From a candidate division KSB1 bacterium (lineage in GTDB: Bacteria > Zhuqueibacterota > Zhuqueibacteria > JANLFK01 > Oleimicrobiaceae): DNA of 64,000 nt. The stretch spans positions 524,116-588,115 of the forward strand of contig JANLFK010000001.1 of the NCBI GenBank assembly GCA_024655945.1, given 5' to 3'. A program made the position numbers and the translations under genes. The notes under the pieces were generated by a model that searched no databases, was not told the DNA's origin, and saw only the letters and a list, made by a program, of their open reading frames with translations. This document shows positions 43,653 through 52,415 of this stretch, in pieces (within the stretch, counting starts at the first letter, position 1; every line of letters starts with the position of its first letter).

Positions 43653-45569
43653 TCAACGGAGTGGTACGATGGTGCCATTCTTGAACTGGAGCAGCACGGC
43701 GTCGTTGCACACGCGCGTGCCGTCGCGGAATGAGATGGTGCCCTTCAGCCCCTGGAAATCGCTGACCCCCTGGAGCACCCGCACGAACGCATCGCGGGAT
43801 GTGCCACCGTCGCCCATGACCTTGAGAATCAGCCGCATGGTGTCGTAGCCAAAGACGTCCATTTCGGTCGGGCTGGCCCCCGTTGCCACGCGAAATGCAT
43901 CGCGGAAGTCAGCGTACTCGAGGCTGCGTTCGTCGATGTGGTACGGGGCAACAAAGAGGGCACCCTCCACGTGGTCGCGATTGGCCCGCAGCTGTTCCAA
44001 GTCGTCCCAGTAGCTGCCGCCCAGGACCTGCGCCTGGATGTTGCGCAGGGCAAACTGCGGCACCACCAGGGGAATGTGGTCGTTGTAGATCGGGAAGAAC
44101 ACCGCGTCGATTCCGGCAGCTGCCATCTCTGTGGACTCTAACATCGACTTGCCTTCGGTGGAGTAGGCACGCGAGGCGCTCACCTCCTGCTGCCACGCCG
44201 CCTCGAACTCCGCGCCGGTGGGATTGCGGCCCTGCTTGGCAAGTTGCGCCTGCAGTGCAGACCTGAGCCCCTGTTCCCTAATGCTTGCCAACTGGCGCCC
44301 GACGTCCGTGGCGCCTTCGTAGTACCACTTCTGGGCCACGACCACGCCACCGAGGGCGTCCACGGTTTGCACGAAGGCATCGGTGAGCATCATGCCGTAG
44401 CGATCGCGCGGCGCTAAGGTGGCAAAGGTGCGCAGGCCGAGTTCTTGCACCGCGTAGCGCGCGAGCTGGCTGCCCTGCCGGTCCAAGTCGGCATTGAGTT
44501 GGAAAATCCCCTCACCCACCAGCGTGAGGCCGTTTTCGCTGCTCACGGGGATCAAGAGGGGCACACGCCTGGTGGCCAGAGCGGTGGCTATCGCCGCGCT
44601 TACGCTGCCTTCTAACTCTCCCACCACGCACAACACAGCCGGATCCATCGCCAGCTGCTGGGCGGCAAGCACTGCCTTGACCACGTCGCTTTCGGAGTCA
44701 CGCACCACCAACTCCACGGCCGGCCTTGCCTGTTCGTTGACTTCTCTCAGCGCGCAGCGCATGCCGCGCAGCACGGCTCTACCCTGCTCGCCAAAGTAGC
44801 CGCTCAAAGGGAGAATGACCCCGATCTTGGCGCGGCCCGCCGTTTCCGATTGCGCCGCCTCCAGAAGTGCACGCACTCGGCTGGATTGCTGGCTCTTCGG
44901 GTATAGCTCCACCAAGCGCTTCAGGCGCCTGAGAGCATCCTCCTGCTGGCCGCTCTGCAACTCCCGCTCGGCCAGCTTGATGGTGAGCAGCGCCCGCGAA
45001 CGCTCCCGGACATAGTCCAGCTCCAACCTCTTTAGCTCATCGAGCGACAGGTGGGCGCTCGCCAAGGCATCCAATTGCCTGGCCGCAATCGAACGCAGTC
45101 TTTCATCCTGGCTGCCGTCCAGGACCAGCATGTACTCCCTGGCCGCCTCGAAGGCGTTGCCCAGAGAGAACCAGTTCCAGGCCATGACTGCGTGGGCATC
45201 GTCGACGTAGTTGCTCCAGGGATAGCGGTCCACAAGTTCCTGGGCGTGCTGGTTGGCCTCGCGATAGGCACCGAGCTTCTGCAGGCTCTTGGCATACATG
45301 AGGTAGGCGGCGGTGATCCGCTGGCTCGCCGGCACTCCCGCCACCAGCGCGGCAAAGCGGAGGCGCGCCTGCTCGTACTGCCCGTCGCGGTAGAGGATGA
45401 GCCCCTCACTGAAGGACCTTTCGGCCTCCTCTGAGTATTGGACTTGTTGCCAAAGCGGCAACGCTGGCGAGTCCGACCCACCCACCAGGCCGCGGGCAGC
45501 AGCAGCGGTGAGCACCACGCTCAGCAGCAAGCGCCAGGCACCGATTCTTCGGTCGCGCATCGCGTTCAT
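43653..45569 (-). CDS. LpoA-like protein: TPR region plus periplasmic-binding-protein fold
   Basis: An exported protein of about 638 residues. The start is uncertain: an ATG at 45569 or a TTG at 45590 that overlaps the end of glmS. After a signal segment (LLLSVVLTAAAARGL), tetratricopeptide-like helices fill about residues 45-245 (EGLILYRDGQYEQARLRF, YAKSLQKLGAYREANQHA). A type-I periplasmic binding fold follows (KIGVILPLSGYFGEQG, VVGELEGSVSAAIATAL, VFGYDTMRLILKVM). This order is that of LpoA, the activator of the peptidoglycan synthase PBP1A, and of related ABC-type binding proteins. Its place behind glmS, which feeds cell-wall precursor synthesis, favours a cell-wall role. No permease genes are adjacent. 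Confidence 0.78.
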   Translation of the reverse strand: MNAMRDRRIGAWRLLLSVVLTAAAARGLVGGSDSPALPLWQQVQYSEEAERSFSEGLILYRDGQYEQARLRFAALVAGVPASQRITAAYLMYAKSLQKLGAYREANQHAQELVDRYPWSNYVDDAHAVMAWNWFSLGNAFEAAREYMLVLDGSQDERLRSIAARQLDALASAHLSLDELKRLELDYVRERSRALLTIKLAERELQSGQQEDALRRLKRLVELYPKSQQSSRVRALLEAAQSETAGRAKIGVILPLSGYFGEQGRAVLRGMRCALREVNEQARPAVELVVRDSESDVVKAVLAAQQLAMDPAVLCVVGELEGSVSAAIATALATRRVPLLIPVSSENGLTLVGEGIFQLNADLDRQGSQLARYAVQELGLRTFATLAPRDRYGMMLTDAFVQTVDALGGVVVAQKWYYEGATDVGRQLASIREQGLRSALQAQLAKQGRNPTGAEFEAAWQQEVSASRAYSTEGKSMLESTEMAAAGIDAVFFPIYNDHIPLVVPQFALRNIQAQVLGGSYWDDLEQLRANRDHVEGALFVAPYHIDERSLEYADFRDAFRVATGASPTEMDVFGYDTMRLILKVMGDGGTSRDAFVRVLQGVSDFQGLKGTISFRDGTRVCNDAVLLQFKNGTIVPLR

Positions 45570-45582
45570 CAGGCTTCTCAGC

Positions 45583-47415
45583 TTATTCAACTGTCACACT
45601 CTTTGCCAAGTTCCGCGGCTGGTCCACATCGCAGCCGCGCAGTACCGCCATGTGGTAGGCAAGCAACTGCAAGGGGATGATGGTAACGATCGGCGAAAGG
45701 AACTCCAGCGTATCCGGCACGTAGATGACGTGGTCCACAAGCGAGGCAATCTCGGTGTCACCCTCGCTGGCAATGGCAATCACCCTGCCTCGCCGTGCCT
45801 TCACCTCCTGGATGTTGCTCACGATTTTGTCATACGTCGAGTCCTTGAGGGCCAGAAAGACCACCGGCATGTCCTCGTCGATGAGAGCGATGGGCCCATG
45901 CTTCATCTCCGCAGCTGGATAGCCCTCGGCGTGGATGTAGGAGATCTCCTTCAACTTCAGGGCACCTTCGAGCGCCACAGGAAAGTTGTAGCCCCGCCCC
46001 AAATAGAGGAAATTCCTGCAATCTCGGTACTGCCGGGCGATCTCCCGAATGAAGTCGCTGTTGTCCAGTACGCGAGCGACTTTGTTGGGCAGGGCCTTCA
46101 GCTCGGCCACGATCTCCCTTCCTCTGGTGTTCGAAATGCTCTTCATCCTGCCCAGCAGGAGGGTCATGAGCGCCAGCACGGTTACCTGAGAGGTAAAGGC
46201 CTTCGTCGAAGCCACGCCGATTTCCGGCCCTACGTGCAGGTACACGCCGGCGTCGGTCTCGCGGGCGATGCTGGAGCCGACCACGTTGCAAATGCCATAG
46301 ACCTTGGCGCGTTTGCGCTTGGCCTCGCGCACCGCAGCCAAGGTATCGGCCGTCTCGCCCGATTGACTGATGACGATGACCACCGTATCGCGGTCGATAA
46401 TGGGGTCGCGGTAGCGGAACTCGGAGGCGTATTCGACTTCCACAGGCGTGCGCACCAGGTCTTCGAACATGTACTCGCCGATGAGCGCAGCGTGCCACGA
46501 TGTGCCACAGGCAGTGATGAGGATGCGCCGCGCATAGAGCAGAGAGTCGATATCGTGCTCGATACCCCCGAGGCGGGCGGTTCCCTCCTCCTCCAGGATG
46601 CGGCCGCGCATGGTGTCCATGATGGTCTGCGGCTGCTCCATAATCTCCTTGAGCATGAAATGGGGGTAGCCACCCTTTTCTACGCGCTCCAGATCGATGT
46701 TCACCTCTTCCACTTTGCAATCGACCACCACATCGGACAGTGTCCGGACAACCATGCCGTCTGGGCGCAGCTCCACCACATCCCCATCGTTCAGATAGGT
46801 GACATTGCGCGTGTAGGGGACCACCGGAGTGAGGTCCGAAGCCACGAAGAACTCATCGTTGCCGACGCCCACGACCAGCGGGCTCCCCTGCCGTGCGGCC
46901 ACCACCGTGTGGGGCGCGGTGGCCGAAACCACCGCCAGCCCGTAGGTGCCATTGATCACCTTCAGGGCGGCGCGCACCGCCTCCTCGAGGGTGCAATTGT
47001 CGGTGAAGAAAGCCTCGATGAGGTGGGCTATGACCTCGGTGTCGGTGTCACTGCAGAAGGTATGCCCGGCTTTCTGCAGTTCCGCTTTGAGAAGGGCATA
47101 GTTTTCGACAATCCCGTTGTGGACCACGGCAATGCGCCGATGGCAATCGGTGTGGGGATGTGCGTTGGTCTCGTTGGGTATCCCATGAGTCGCCCATCTG
47201 GTGTGCCCAATACCTACGGTGCCCACTGGATGCTTCTCACCGATGCGGTATTCCAACTCGCTCACTTTCCCCGCGTGCTTGGCGAACCAGAGGCTCCCCT
47301 GCTCCACCACCGCCAGACCGGCCGAGTCGTAGCCCCGGTATTCGAGGCGCTTCAGGCCGTCCAACAGAATGGGTACGGCCTGGCGCCTGCCCACGTAGCC
47401 TACTATACCGCACAT
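45583..47415 (-). CDS. glmS: Glutamine-fructose-6-phosphate aminotransferase (isomerizing)
   Basis: A 610-residue enzyme making glucosamine-6-phosphate from fructose-6-phosphate and glutamine, the first step to UDP-GlcNAc. The N-terminal Cys2 nucleophile (MCGIVGYVG) follows removal of Met1. The glutaminase motifs GHTRWATHG and HNGIVENY are present. Two SIS sugar-isomerase domains follow, with ACGTSWHAALIGEYMFE, ISQSGETADTL and the C-terminal end DQPRNLAKSVTVE. Length is standard. The stop overlaps the upstream-most possible start of the LpoA-like gene. It lies 45 nt after guaA. I saw no glmS-ribozyme-like leader, which could not fit in that gap. Confidence 0.98.
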   Translation of the reverse strand: MCGIVGYVGRRQAVPILLDGLKRLEYRGYDSAGLAVVEQGSLWFAKHAGKVSELEYRIGEKHPVGTVGIGHTRWATHGIPNETNAHPHTDCHRRIAVVHNGIVENYALLKAELQKAGHTFCSDTDTEVIAHLIEAFFTDNCTLEEAVRAALKVINGTYGLAVVSATAPHTVVAARQGSPLVVGVGNDEFFVASDLTPVVPYTRNVTYLNDGDVVELRPDGMVVRTLSDVVVDCKVEEVNIDLERVEKGGYPHFMLKEIMEQPQTIMDTMRGRILEEEGTARLGGIEHDIDSLLYARRILITACGTSWHAALIGEYMFEDLVRTPVEVEYASEFRYRDPIIDRDTVVIVISQSGETADTLAAVREAKRKRAKVYGICNVVGSSIARETDAGVYLHVGPEIGVASTKAFTSQVTVLALMTLLLGRMKSISNTRGREIVAELKALPNKVARVLDNSDFIREIARQYRDCRNFLYLGRGYNFPVALEGALKLKEISYIHAEGYPAAEMKHGPIALIDEDMPVVFLALKDSTYDKIVSNIQEVKARRGRVIAIASEGDTEIASLVDHVIYVPDTLEFLSPIVTIIPLQLLAYHMAVLRGCDVDQPRNLAKSVTVE

Positions 47416-47460
47416 ATCGCCCCCGTCACTGGTTCTCTGCCTTCCTGAGCAGTTTGTTTC

Positions 47461-49002
47461 CTACTCCCACTCGATCGTGCTGGGAGGTTTGGAGCTGACG
47501 TCGTACACCACGCGGTTCACCCCCCTCACGCTATTGATGATGCGATTTGACACGGCAGCGACAAGCTCGTGGGGCAGCCGCGCCCAGTCGGCAGTCATCC
47601 CATCCTGGCTGGTGACTGCGCGCAGGGCAACTACCGCTTCGTAGGTGCGCTCATCGCCCATCACTCCCACCGAACGCACCGGAAGCAGCACGGCAAACGC
47701 CTGCCACACCTGGTCGTACCAGCCGCTCTCCCGCAGGGCGTCGATGAAGATTTTGTCTGCCTGTTGCAAGAGAGCGACCCGCTCGGGAGTCACCTCGCCG
47801 GGGATGCGCACGGCCAGTCCTGGGCCAGGAAAAGGATGTCGGCCCAACAGCCTCTCCGGCAATCCCAATTGGCGCCCCACCTGCCGGACTTCGTCTTTGA
47901 ACAGCTCGCGCAAGGGCTCTACCAGACGCAGCCCCATCCTTTCTGGAAGACCGCCCACATTGTGGTGCGTCTTGATTTTGGCCGATGGCCCGCGCGTCGA
48001 AGTGCTCTCGATGACGTCCGGATAGAGCGTCCCTTGCACAAGGAACTCCACCCCTTCTACCCGGCGCGCCTCTTCCTCGAATACGCTGATGAACTCGGCA
48101 CCAATGATGCGTCGCTTCTCCTCGGGATCGGTCACCCCCCGCAGCTTGCCCAGAAAACGCCGGGAGGCGTCGACGAAGCGAAACTCGAAGGGAAAGCCCT
48201 CGGAAAAAGTCGCCCGCACCTCGTCAGCCTCTCCTTGCCGCAGCAGTCCGGTGTCCACGAACACGCAAGTCAGTTGCTTGCCAATGGCGCGCGCGGTGAG
48301 CACTGCTGCCACCGATGAGTCCACACCGCCACTCAGGGCACAGATGGCGCGCCGGTCGCCCACCTGCTCGCGAATGCTGGCGACCGTCTGTTCGATGAAA
48401 GAGCCCGCCGACCAGCCTCCCGCGCATCCGCACACCCGATGCAGAAAATTCCACAAAATCTCCTTGCCCTTTGGGGTGTGCACCACTTCCGGGTGGAACT
48501 GCAGACCGTAGATCCTCCGCTTCGGGTCGCCGACGGCCGCGACCGGCGCATCTGAGGTATGCGCCAGCACCTGAAAACCGGGTGGCAGCCTAACCACCTG
48601 GTCGCCATGACTCATCCATACGCGCTGGCGCTCCTCCAGGCCTGCGAAGAGCTCATCCTCGTGGTCCACCACCAGCTCAGCATGACCATATTCTCGCGTG
48701 GCAGCACGGGCGACCTCGCCGCCCAACAGGTGGGCAGTAACCTGCAGGCCGTAGCAAATCCCCAGGATGGGGATACCCAGGGAAAAGATGCCTGGGTCTG
48801 GGTGGGGGGCACCAGGCGCAAAGACCGACGCTGGCCCGCCGGACAAGACCAGCCCCTGGGGCGCCATTCTTTGCACTTCCTCTGCCGGCACGTCGTAGCG
48901 CACAATGCGCGAATAGACCCCCACCTCCCTGATGCGCCGCGCGATGAGCTGCGTGTACTGCGAGCCAAAATCTAACACTAAGACGAACTCCTCACCGGCC
49001 AT
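47461..49002 (-). CDS. guaA: GMP synthase (glutamine-hydrolysing)
   Basis: A 513-residue enzyme converting XMP to GMP. The ATG at 49002 is chosen for its GGAGCGGGGGGAAAG site; the frame is open upstream but that part overlaps surE in another frame. The class-I amidotransferase domain shows [22 protein letters not shown] (Cys nucleophile) and GLQFHPEV (His, Glu). The ATP-pyrophosphatase domain has the PP-loop SGGVDSS. The dimerisation domain ends in the invariant [11 protein letters not shown]. The start overlaps the end of surE by 11 nt. Confidence 0.98.
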   Translation of the reverse strand: MAGEEFVLVLDFGSQYTQLIARRIREVGVYSRIVRYDVPAEEVQRMAPQGLVLSGGPASVFAPGAPHPDPGIFSLGIPILGICYGLQVTAHLLGGEVARAATREYGHAELVVDHEDELFAGLEERQRVWMSHGDQVVRLPPGFQVLAHTSDAPVAAVGDPKRRIYGLQFHPEVVHTPKGKEILWNFLHRVCGCAGGWSAGSFIEQTVASIREQVGDRRAICALSGGVDSSVAAVLTARAIGKQLTCVFVDTGLLRQGEADEVRATFSEGFPFEFRFVDASRRFLGKLRGVTDPEEKRRIIGAEFISVFEEEARRVEGVEFLVQGTLYPDVIESTSTRGPSAKIKTHHNVGGLPERMGLRLVEPLRELFKDEVRQVGRQLGLPERLLGRHPFPGPGLAVRIPGEVTPERVALLQQADKIFIDALRESGWYDQVWQAFAVLLPVRSVGVMGDERTYEAVVALRAVTSQDGMTADWARLPHELVAAVSNRIINSVRGVNRVVYDVSSKPPSTIEWE

Positions 49003-49804
49003 CTTTCCCCCCGCTCCAGGCAATCTCCCAGCGCTTGAGCTCTTCGATGATGGCATAGTTGGTGAGGTCATAGTGGATGGGTGTGATGGATATTTTGTTC
49101 TGCTGAATCGCCCCGTCGTCAATTGACTCGTCGTTCTCCGGATCTACCTTGGTGCCGGTGAGCCAGTAGTAGGCCCGCCCGCGTGGGTCGCGGCGCATCT
49201 GGTACTGCTCGCGATACACCGCCTGCCCCTGGCTGGTAATGGCCACGCCTCTGATCTGTTTCGCAGGGACCGCGGGCACGTTCACGTTCAGATAGACCCC
49301 CTTGGGAAGTCCCCGCCTGAGCACCACCCGGGCCAGGTAGCGAGCAAACTGCGCTGCCGGTCCATAGTCGGGATTCTCGTACGTGGTGAGCGAAATGGCA
49401 AACGAGGGCACACCAAGGATCGCTCCCTCTGTGGCTGCCGAAACGGTGCCCGAGTAGATGGCGTTGATGCCAGTGTTTGAGCCGAGATTGATCCCTGATA
49501 CGACCAGCGACGGCTTTGCCTGGTCTTTGAGGAGCGCCCAGAAGGCAATCTTCACGCAATCGGCCGGCGTGCCTGCCACCGCATAGCCGAACGGCTTCCC
49601 GTTCTTCTCATAGGGCCACACGCGCAGGGGTGCCGAGATGGTAATGGCGTGCCCTACGGCGCTCCGCTCGCCATCCGGCGCAACAACGATGACCTCGCCC
49701 ACCTTGCGCAGTTCTTCATACAGGGCTTGTAGGCCTGCAGAGGCTATGCCGTCATCGTTGGTCAAAAGAATGCGCACCCTCTTACCCTTGTGCTCTCTGC
49801 TCAT
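48992..49804 (-). CDS. surE: 5'/3'-nucleotidase SurE
   Basis: A 270-residue metal-dependent nucleotidase/exopolyphosphatase. Diagnostic motifs are [12 protein letters not shown] (Asp-Asp metal ligands), [47 protein letters not shown] and GVPSFAISL. It removes phosphate from nucleoside monophosphates and is linked to stress survival. Length is normal. It lies 11 nt after accD and overlaps guaA, which suggests a shared transcript with nucleotide metabolism. Confidence 0.97.
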   Translation of the reverse strand: MSREHKGKRVRILLTNDDGIASAGLQALYEELRKVGEVIVVAPDGERSAVGHAITISAPLRVWPYEKNGKPFGYAVAGTPADCVKIAFWALLKDQAKPSLVVSGINLGSNTGINAIYSGTVSAATEGAILGVPSFAISLTTYENPDYGPAAQFARYLARVVLRRGLPKGVYLNVNVPAVPAKQIRGVAITSQGQAVYREQYQMRRDPRGRAYYWLTGTKVDPENDESIDDGAIQQNKISITPIHYDLTNYAIIEELKRWEIAWSGGKDGR

Positions 49805-49815
49805 GGTCCCCCCGA

Positions 49816-50670
49816 TCAGGCATGAGTGGGCGCGTAGCCGAAGAATTCGAGGATCGTGGTGAGCTTCTTCTTCATCTCGCGGCGGTCAAAGATGGCGTCC
49901 ACGAAGCCGTGCTGCTGCAAGAACTCGGAGCGTTGGAATCCCTCCGGCAGGTCCTGCCCGATCGTCTGCTTAATCACGCGCGGGCCAGCAAAACCGATCA
50001 GGGCGCCAGGCTCAGCCAAATTGAGATCGCCCAGCATGGCATAGCTCGCCGTCACTCCTCCAGTCGTCGGGTTGGTGAGGATGGAGATGCAGGGAACGCG
50101 CGCTTCGTCCAACAAGGCGAGGCGGGCTGCGGTCTTGGCCATCTGCATCAGGGATAAGGCGGCCTCCTGCATCCGCGCTCCTCCTGAGGAGGAGACAATG
50201 ATGAGCGGCCAACGTTCCTTGAGGGCCACATCGGCGGCCCGCGCCACCTTTTCGCCCACCACGGAGCCCATGCTGCCGCCGATGAAGGAAAAGTCCATGG
50301 CGCAGAGCACGACCTTGATGCCCGAAATGCTGCCGGTGAAGGTGCGGATGGCCTCAGGCAGGCCGGAACTCTTCATCGCCTCCTTGATGCGGTCTCGGTA
50401 GCGCTTGCTGTCCTTGAAGCCCAGGGGGTCAACCGACAGCAGGTTGTCGTTGAACGCCTCCACCGAACCTTCGTCCAGCAGGATGCGCACGTAGTCACGG
50501 CTGCCGATGCGGAAATGGTAGCCGCACTTCATGCACACGTGCGCGTTGTTCGCCAGCTCCTTGCGGTACAAGATCTCTCCGCATTGCTCGCACTTGACCC
50601 ACAGGCCATCTGGTAGATCCCTCTTGGCCTGCGGAATCAGCCCCTTCTTCGTACGCTTGAACCAGTCCAT
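49816..50670 (-). CDS. accD: Acetyl-CoA carboxylase carboxyltransferase subunit beta
   Basis: A 284-residue subunit of acetyl-CoA carboxylase, which makes malonyl-CoA for fatty-acid synthesis. The N-terminal four-Cys zinc finger CEQCGEILY...HVCMKCGYHF and the carboxyltransferase motifs GSMGSVVGEKVARAAD, SSSGGARMQE and NPTTGGVTASYAMLGD (oxyanion glycines) are all present. No accA is in the window. It sits 10 nt after rimI and 11 nt before surE. Confidence 0.98.
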   Translation of the reverse strand: MDWFKRTKKGLIPQAKRDLPDGLWVKCEQCGEILYRKELANNAHVCMKCGYHFRIGSRDYVRILLDEGSVEAFNDNLLSVDPLGFKDSKRYRDRIKEAMKSSGLPEAIRTFTGSISGIKVVLCAMDFSFIGGSMGSVVGEKVARAADVALKERWPLIIVSSSGGARMQEAALSLMQMAKTAARLALLDEARVPCISILTNPTTGGVTASYAMLGDLNLAEPGALIGFAGPRVIKQTIGQDLPEGFQRSEFLQQHGFVDAIFDRREMKKKLTTILEFFGYAPTHA

Positions 50671-50680
50671 TGCCGTCTCG

Positions 50681-51208
50681 TCACGCTCCGATGCTGAGGC
50701 TCATCAACAGTGCGTCTTCGCCACTGTCTTCATAGTAGCCGCGGCGGAGTCCCACCCTCCGGAAACCCATCTGCTCGTACAGACCGATGGCCGGCACATT
50801 GGACACCCGCACCTCCAGGTGGGCCACCGAGCAGTGCCGTGCCCGGCCGTAGGCAAGAACCGTGTTGAGCAGCTGCCGGGCGATCCCCAGCCGGCGAAAG
50901 CCGGGCGCCACCGCGATGTTGCCAATGTGGATTTCGGGCGGCACCAGCCAGTTCACCGCGTAGCCAACCACCCTCTCGTCAACGGTCGCCACGATGCTGA
51001 ACACCGTGTCGCGGTCGGCAAGACAGGAGGCAAAGCTGCGCGCCGACCAAGGGCTTGAGAAGCACTCCTTTTCGATTTCCACCACCATCGGCAGATCGGC
51101 CAGTTCCATGTGGCGCACCACCAGCATCCTGCCGTCCGAGGTAGTAAACTGCACCGGCAGTTCAGTCAACGCAGGCAAGGGTGCTTGTTGGTCATATGAC
51201 AGCTTCAC
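50681..51208 (-). CDS. rimI: Ribosomal protein S18 alanine N-acetyltransferase (RimI)
   Basis: A 175-residue GNAT acetyltransferase. The acetyl-CoA loop is VAPGFRRLGIARQLLN; other GNAT features are IEKECFSSPWS near the N-terminus (a RimI hallmark), HLEVRVSNVPAIGLYEQMGF and the GLRRGYYEDSGEDALLM end. Start is a GTG at 51208 with GAGGTG upstream, giving an N-terminal extension of about 30 residues compared with E. coli RimI. It lies next to tsaB and tsaE, a common bacterial arrangement. Confidence 0.95.
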   Translation of the reverse strand: MKLSYDQQAPLPALTELPVQFTTSDGRMLVVRHMELADLPMVVEIEKECFSSPWSARSFASCLADRDTVFSIVATVDERVVGYAVNWLVPPEIHIGNIAVAPGFRRLGIARQLLNTVLAYGRARHCSVAHLEVRVSNVPAIGLYEQMGFRRVGLRRGYYEDSGEDALLMSLSIGA

Positions 51209-51219
51209 GCAAGGGCACC

Positions 51220-51918
51220 TCAGCTCTGCAGGTCGATAATTCGCTTCGGGGTTGCAGCCACGAACTCCTGCACATACTGCGGTTCCAGGCTCACCACGTC
51301 ATCGCACGCCCCAGCCACAAGCCTCTGATAACCCAACACGGCAACGCTGGCTGCACTGGGGAAGCTGCGCAGGGACAAGTCCACCGTTGCCCGTTGCCGC
51401 ACTGCGCGCAAAATAGCCGGGTCAAGATGCCAGCAGCCAGGACCGGCCACCACCGCTCCTGCTGGTACCAGTTCGGGCAAGGCCTCTGCGGCCACCACCT
51501 CTACGCTGCCTTGCAGCTCCAAGGCACCATCCTCCTGTCGGAACTGGCCAAGGTAGAACAGCTTCGCCTTTGCGGGTATGATGGCACAGATAACCTCCGC
51601 GGCTTCCGTGGCTTGGCGGGCCAGGGCTTGCAACGTGGAAATGCCGACCACCTTAGTTTCTGTCACCAGCGCTAACCCCTTGGCTGCCGCCAGCCCTATG
51701 CGCAGCCCCGTAAAGGAGCCGGGCCCAATGGAAACCGCGATGCCGTGCAAGTCGTAGGGGCGGACGGCGCATTGCACAAAGAGCGAGCGCAGCATGCCAT
51801 GGAGGCGCTCATTGTGCAGGTTAGGCCCCACAATACGCGCCTCGCCGCACAGTTTACCCTCCGCCACGAGGGCCACTCCGCACACGGAGGTTGCCGTTTC
51901 CATGCCGAGCACCAACAT
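51220..51918 (-). CDS. tsaB: tRNA threonylcarbamoyladenosine biosynthesis protein TsaB
   Basis: A 232-residue ASKHA-fold protein needed with TsaC, TsaD and TsaE to make t6A37 in tRNAs that read ANN codons. The N-terminus MLVLGMETATSVCGVAL and the motif VSIGPGSFTGLRIGLAAAKGLAL are diagnostic. The ATG at 51918 is chosen for its GAGGG site and for the position of the first strand; the frame extends further upstream into tsaE. It lies 10 nt after tsaE. Confidence 0.96.
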   Translation of the reverse strand: MLVLGMETATSVCGVALVAEGKLCGEARIVGPNLHNERLHGMLRSLFVQCAVRPYDLHGIAVSIGPGSFTGLRIGLAAAKGLALVTETKVVGISTLQALARQATEAAEVICAIIPAKAKLFYLGQFRQEDGALELQGSVEVVAAEALPELVPAGAVVAGPGCWHLDPAILRAVRQRATVDLSLRSFPSAASVAVLGYQRLVAGACDDVVSLEPQYVQEFVAATPKRIIDLQS

Positions 51919-51928
51919 CGGGCAGCCC

Positions 51929-52411
51929 TCATCCACCATGCCGGGCAATGGCAATGCGCCGGCGGTTCGGCTCATCAACCCCGCATGTGGCGATGGCCAC
52001 GTCAATGCGCTCCGGGGGCAGAAGGCGCAGCGCCCGTTCCGCCCACTCGATCAGGCAGACACCTTCGCCGTAAAAGTACTCTTCGAGTCCCAACTCAGCC
52101 AACTCTTCCTCGCGCTGGATGCGATAGAAATCAAAGTGATAGACTGGCATACGTCCCCGATATTCGTTGATCAACACGAACGAGGGGCTGGCCACAAAGC
52201 GCGCGACCCCCAAGGCCCGGCACACCCCCTGGATAAACCTCGTCTTGCCTGCCCCCAACTCGCCAAACAGGGCCACCACGCTCCCCGGCGCGAGGCTGGC
52301 CCCCAGCAGCTCCCCCAAGGACATAGTCTCCTCCTCGCTGTTGCTGAGGCGTTCCAAGGGAAGGCTGAGACGCTGCCGGGAGGGGGGGCGGTCGCTCATC
52401 GCTTCGGTCAC
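51929..52411 (-). CDS. tsaE: tRNA threonylcarbamoyladenosine ATPase TsaE
   Basis: A 160-residue P-loop ATPase that regenerates the TsaBD complex during t6A synthesis. The Walker A is GELGAGKTRFIQGVCRALG. SPSFVLINEYRG, the switch region VYHFDFYRI, and LIEWAERA (conserved W and E) complete the family pattern. The start may be the GTG at 52411 or the ATG at 52399. It lies 4 nt after porX and 10 nt before tsaB. Confidence 0.96.
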   Translation of the reverse strand: MTEAMSDRPPSRQRLSLPLERLSNSEEETMSLGELLGASLAPGSVVALFGELGAGKTRFIQGVCRALGVARFVASPSFVLINEYRGRMPVYHFDFYRIQREEELAELGLEEYFYGEGVCLIEWAERALRLLPPERIDVAIATCGVDEPNRRRIAIARHGG

Positions 52412-52415
52412 TCTG

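Noticed and set aside
45397..47448. A plus-strand open frame of 683 codons
   Set aside because: It is the exact antisense of glmS, whose identity is certain.
47416..47460. Possible glmS ribozyme upstream of glmS
   Set aside because: The gap to guaA is only 45 nt, far too short for the ribozyme, and no matching core sequence is present.
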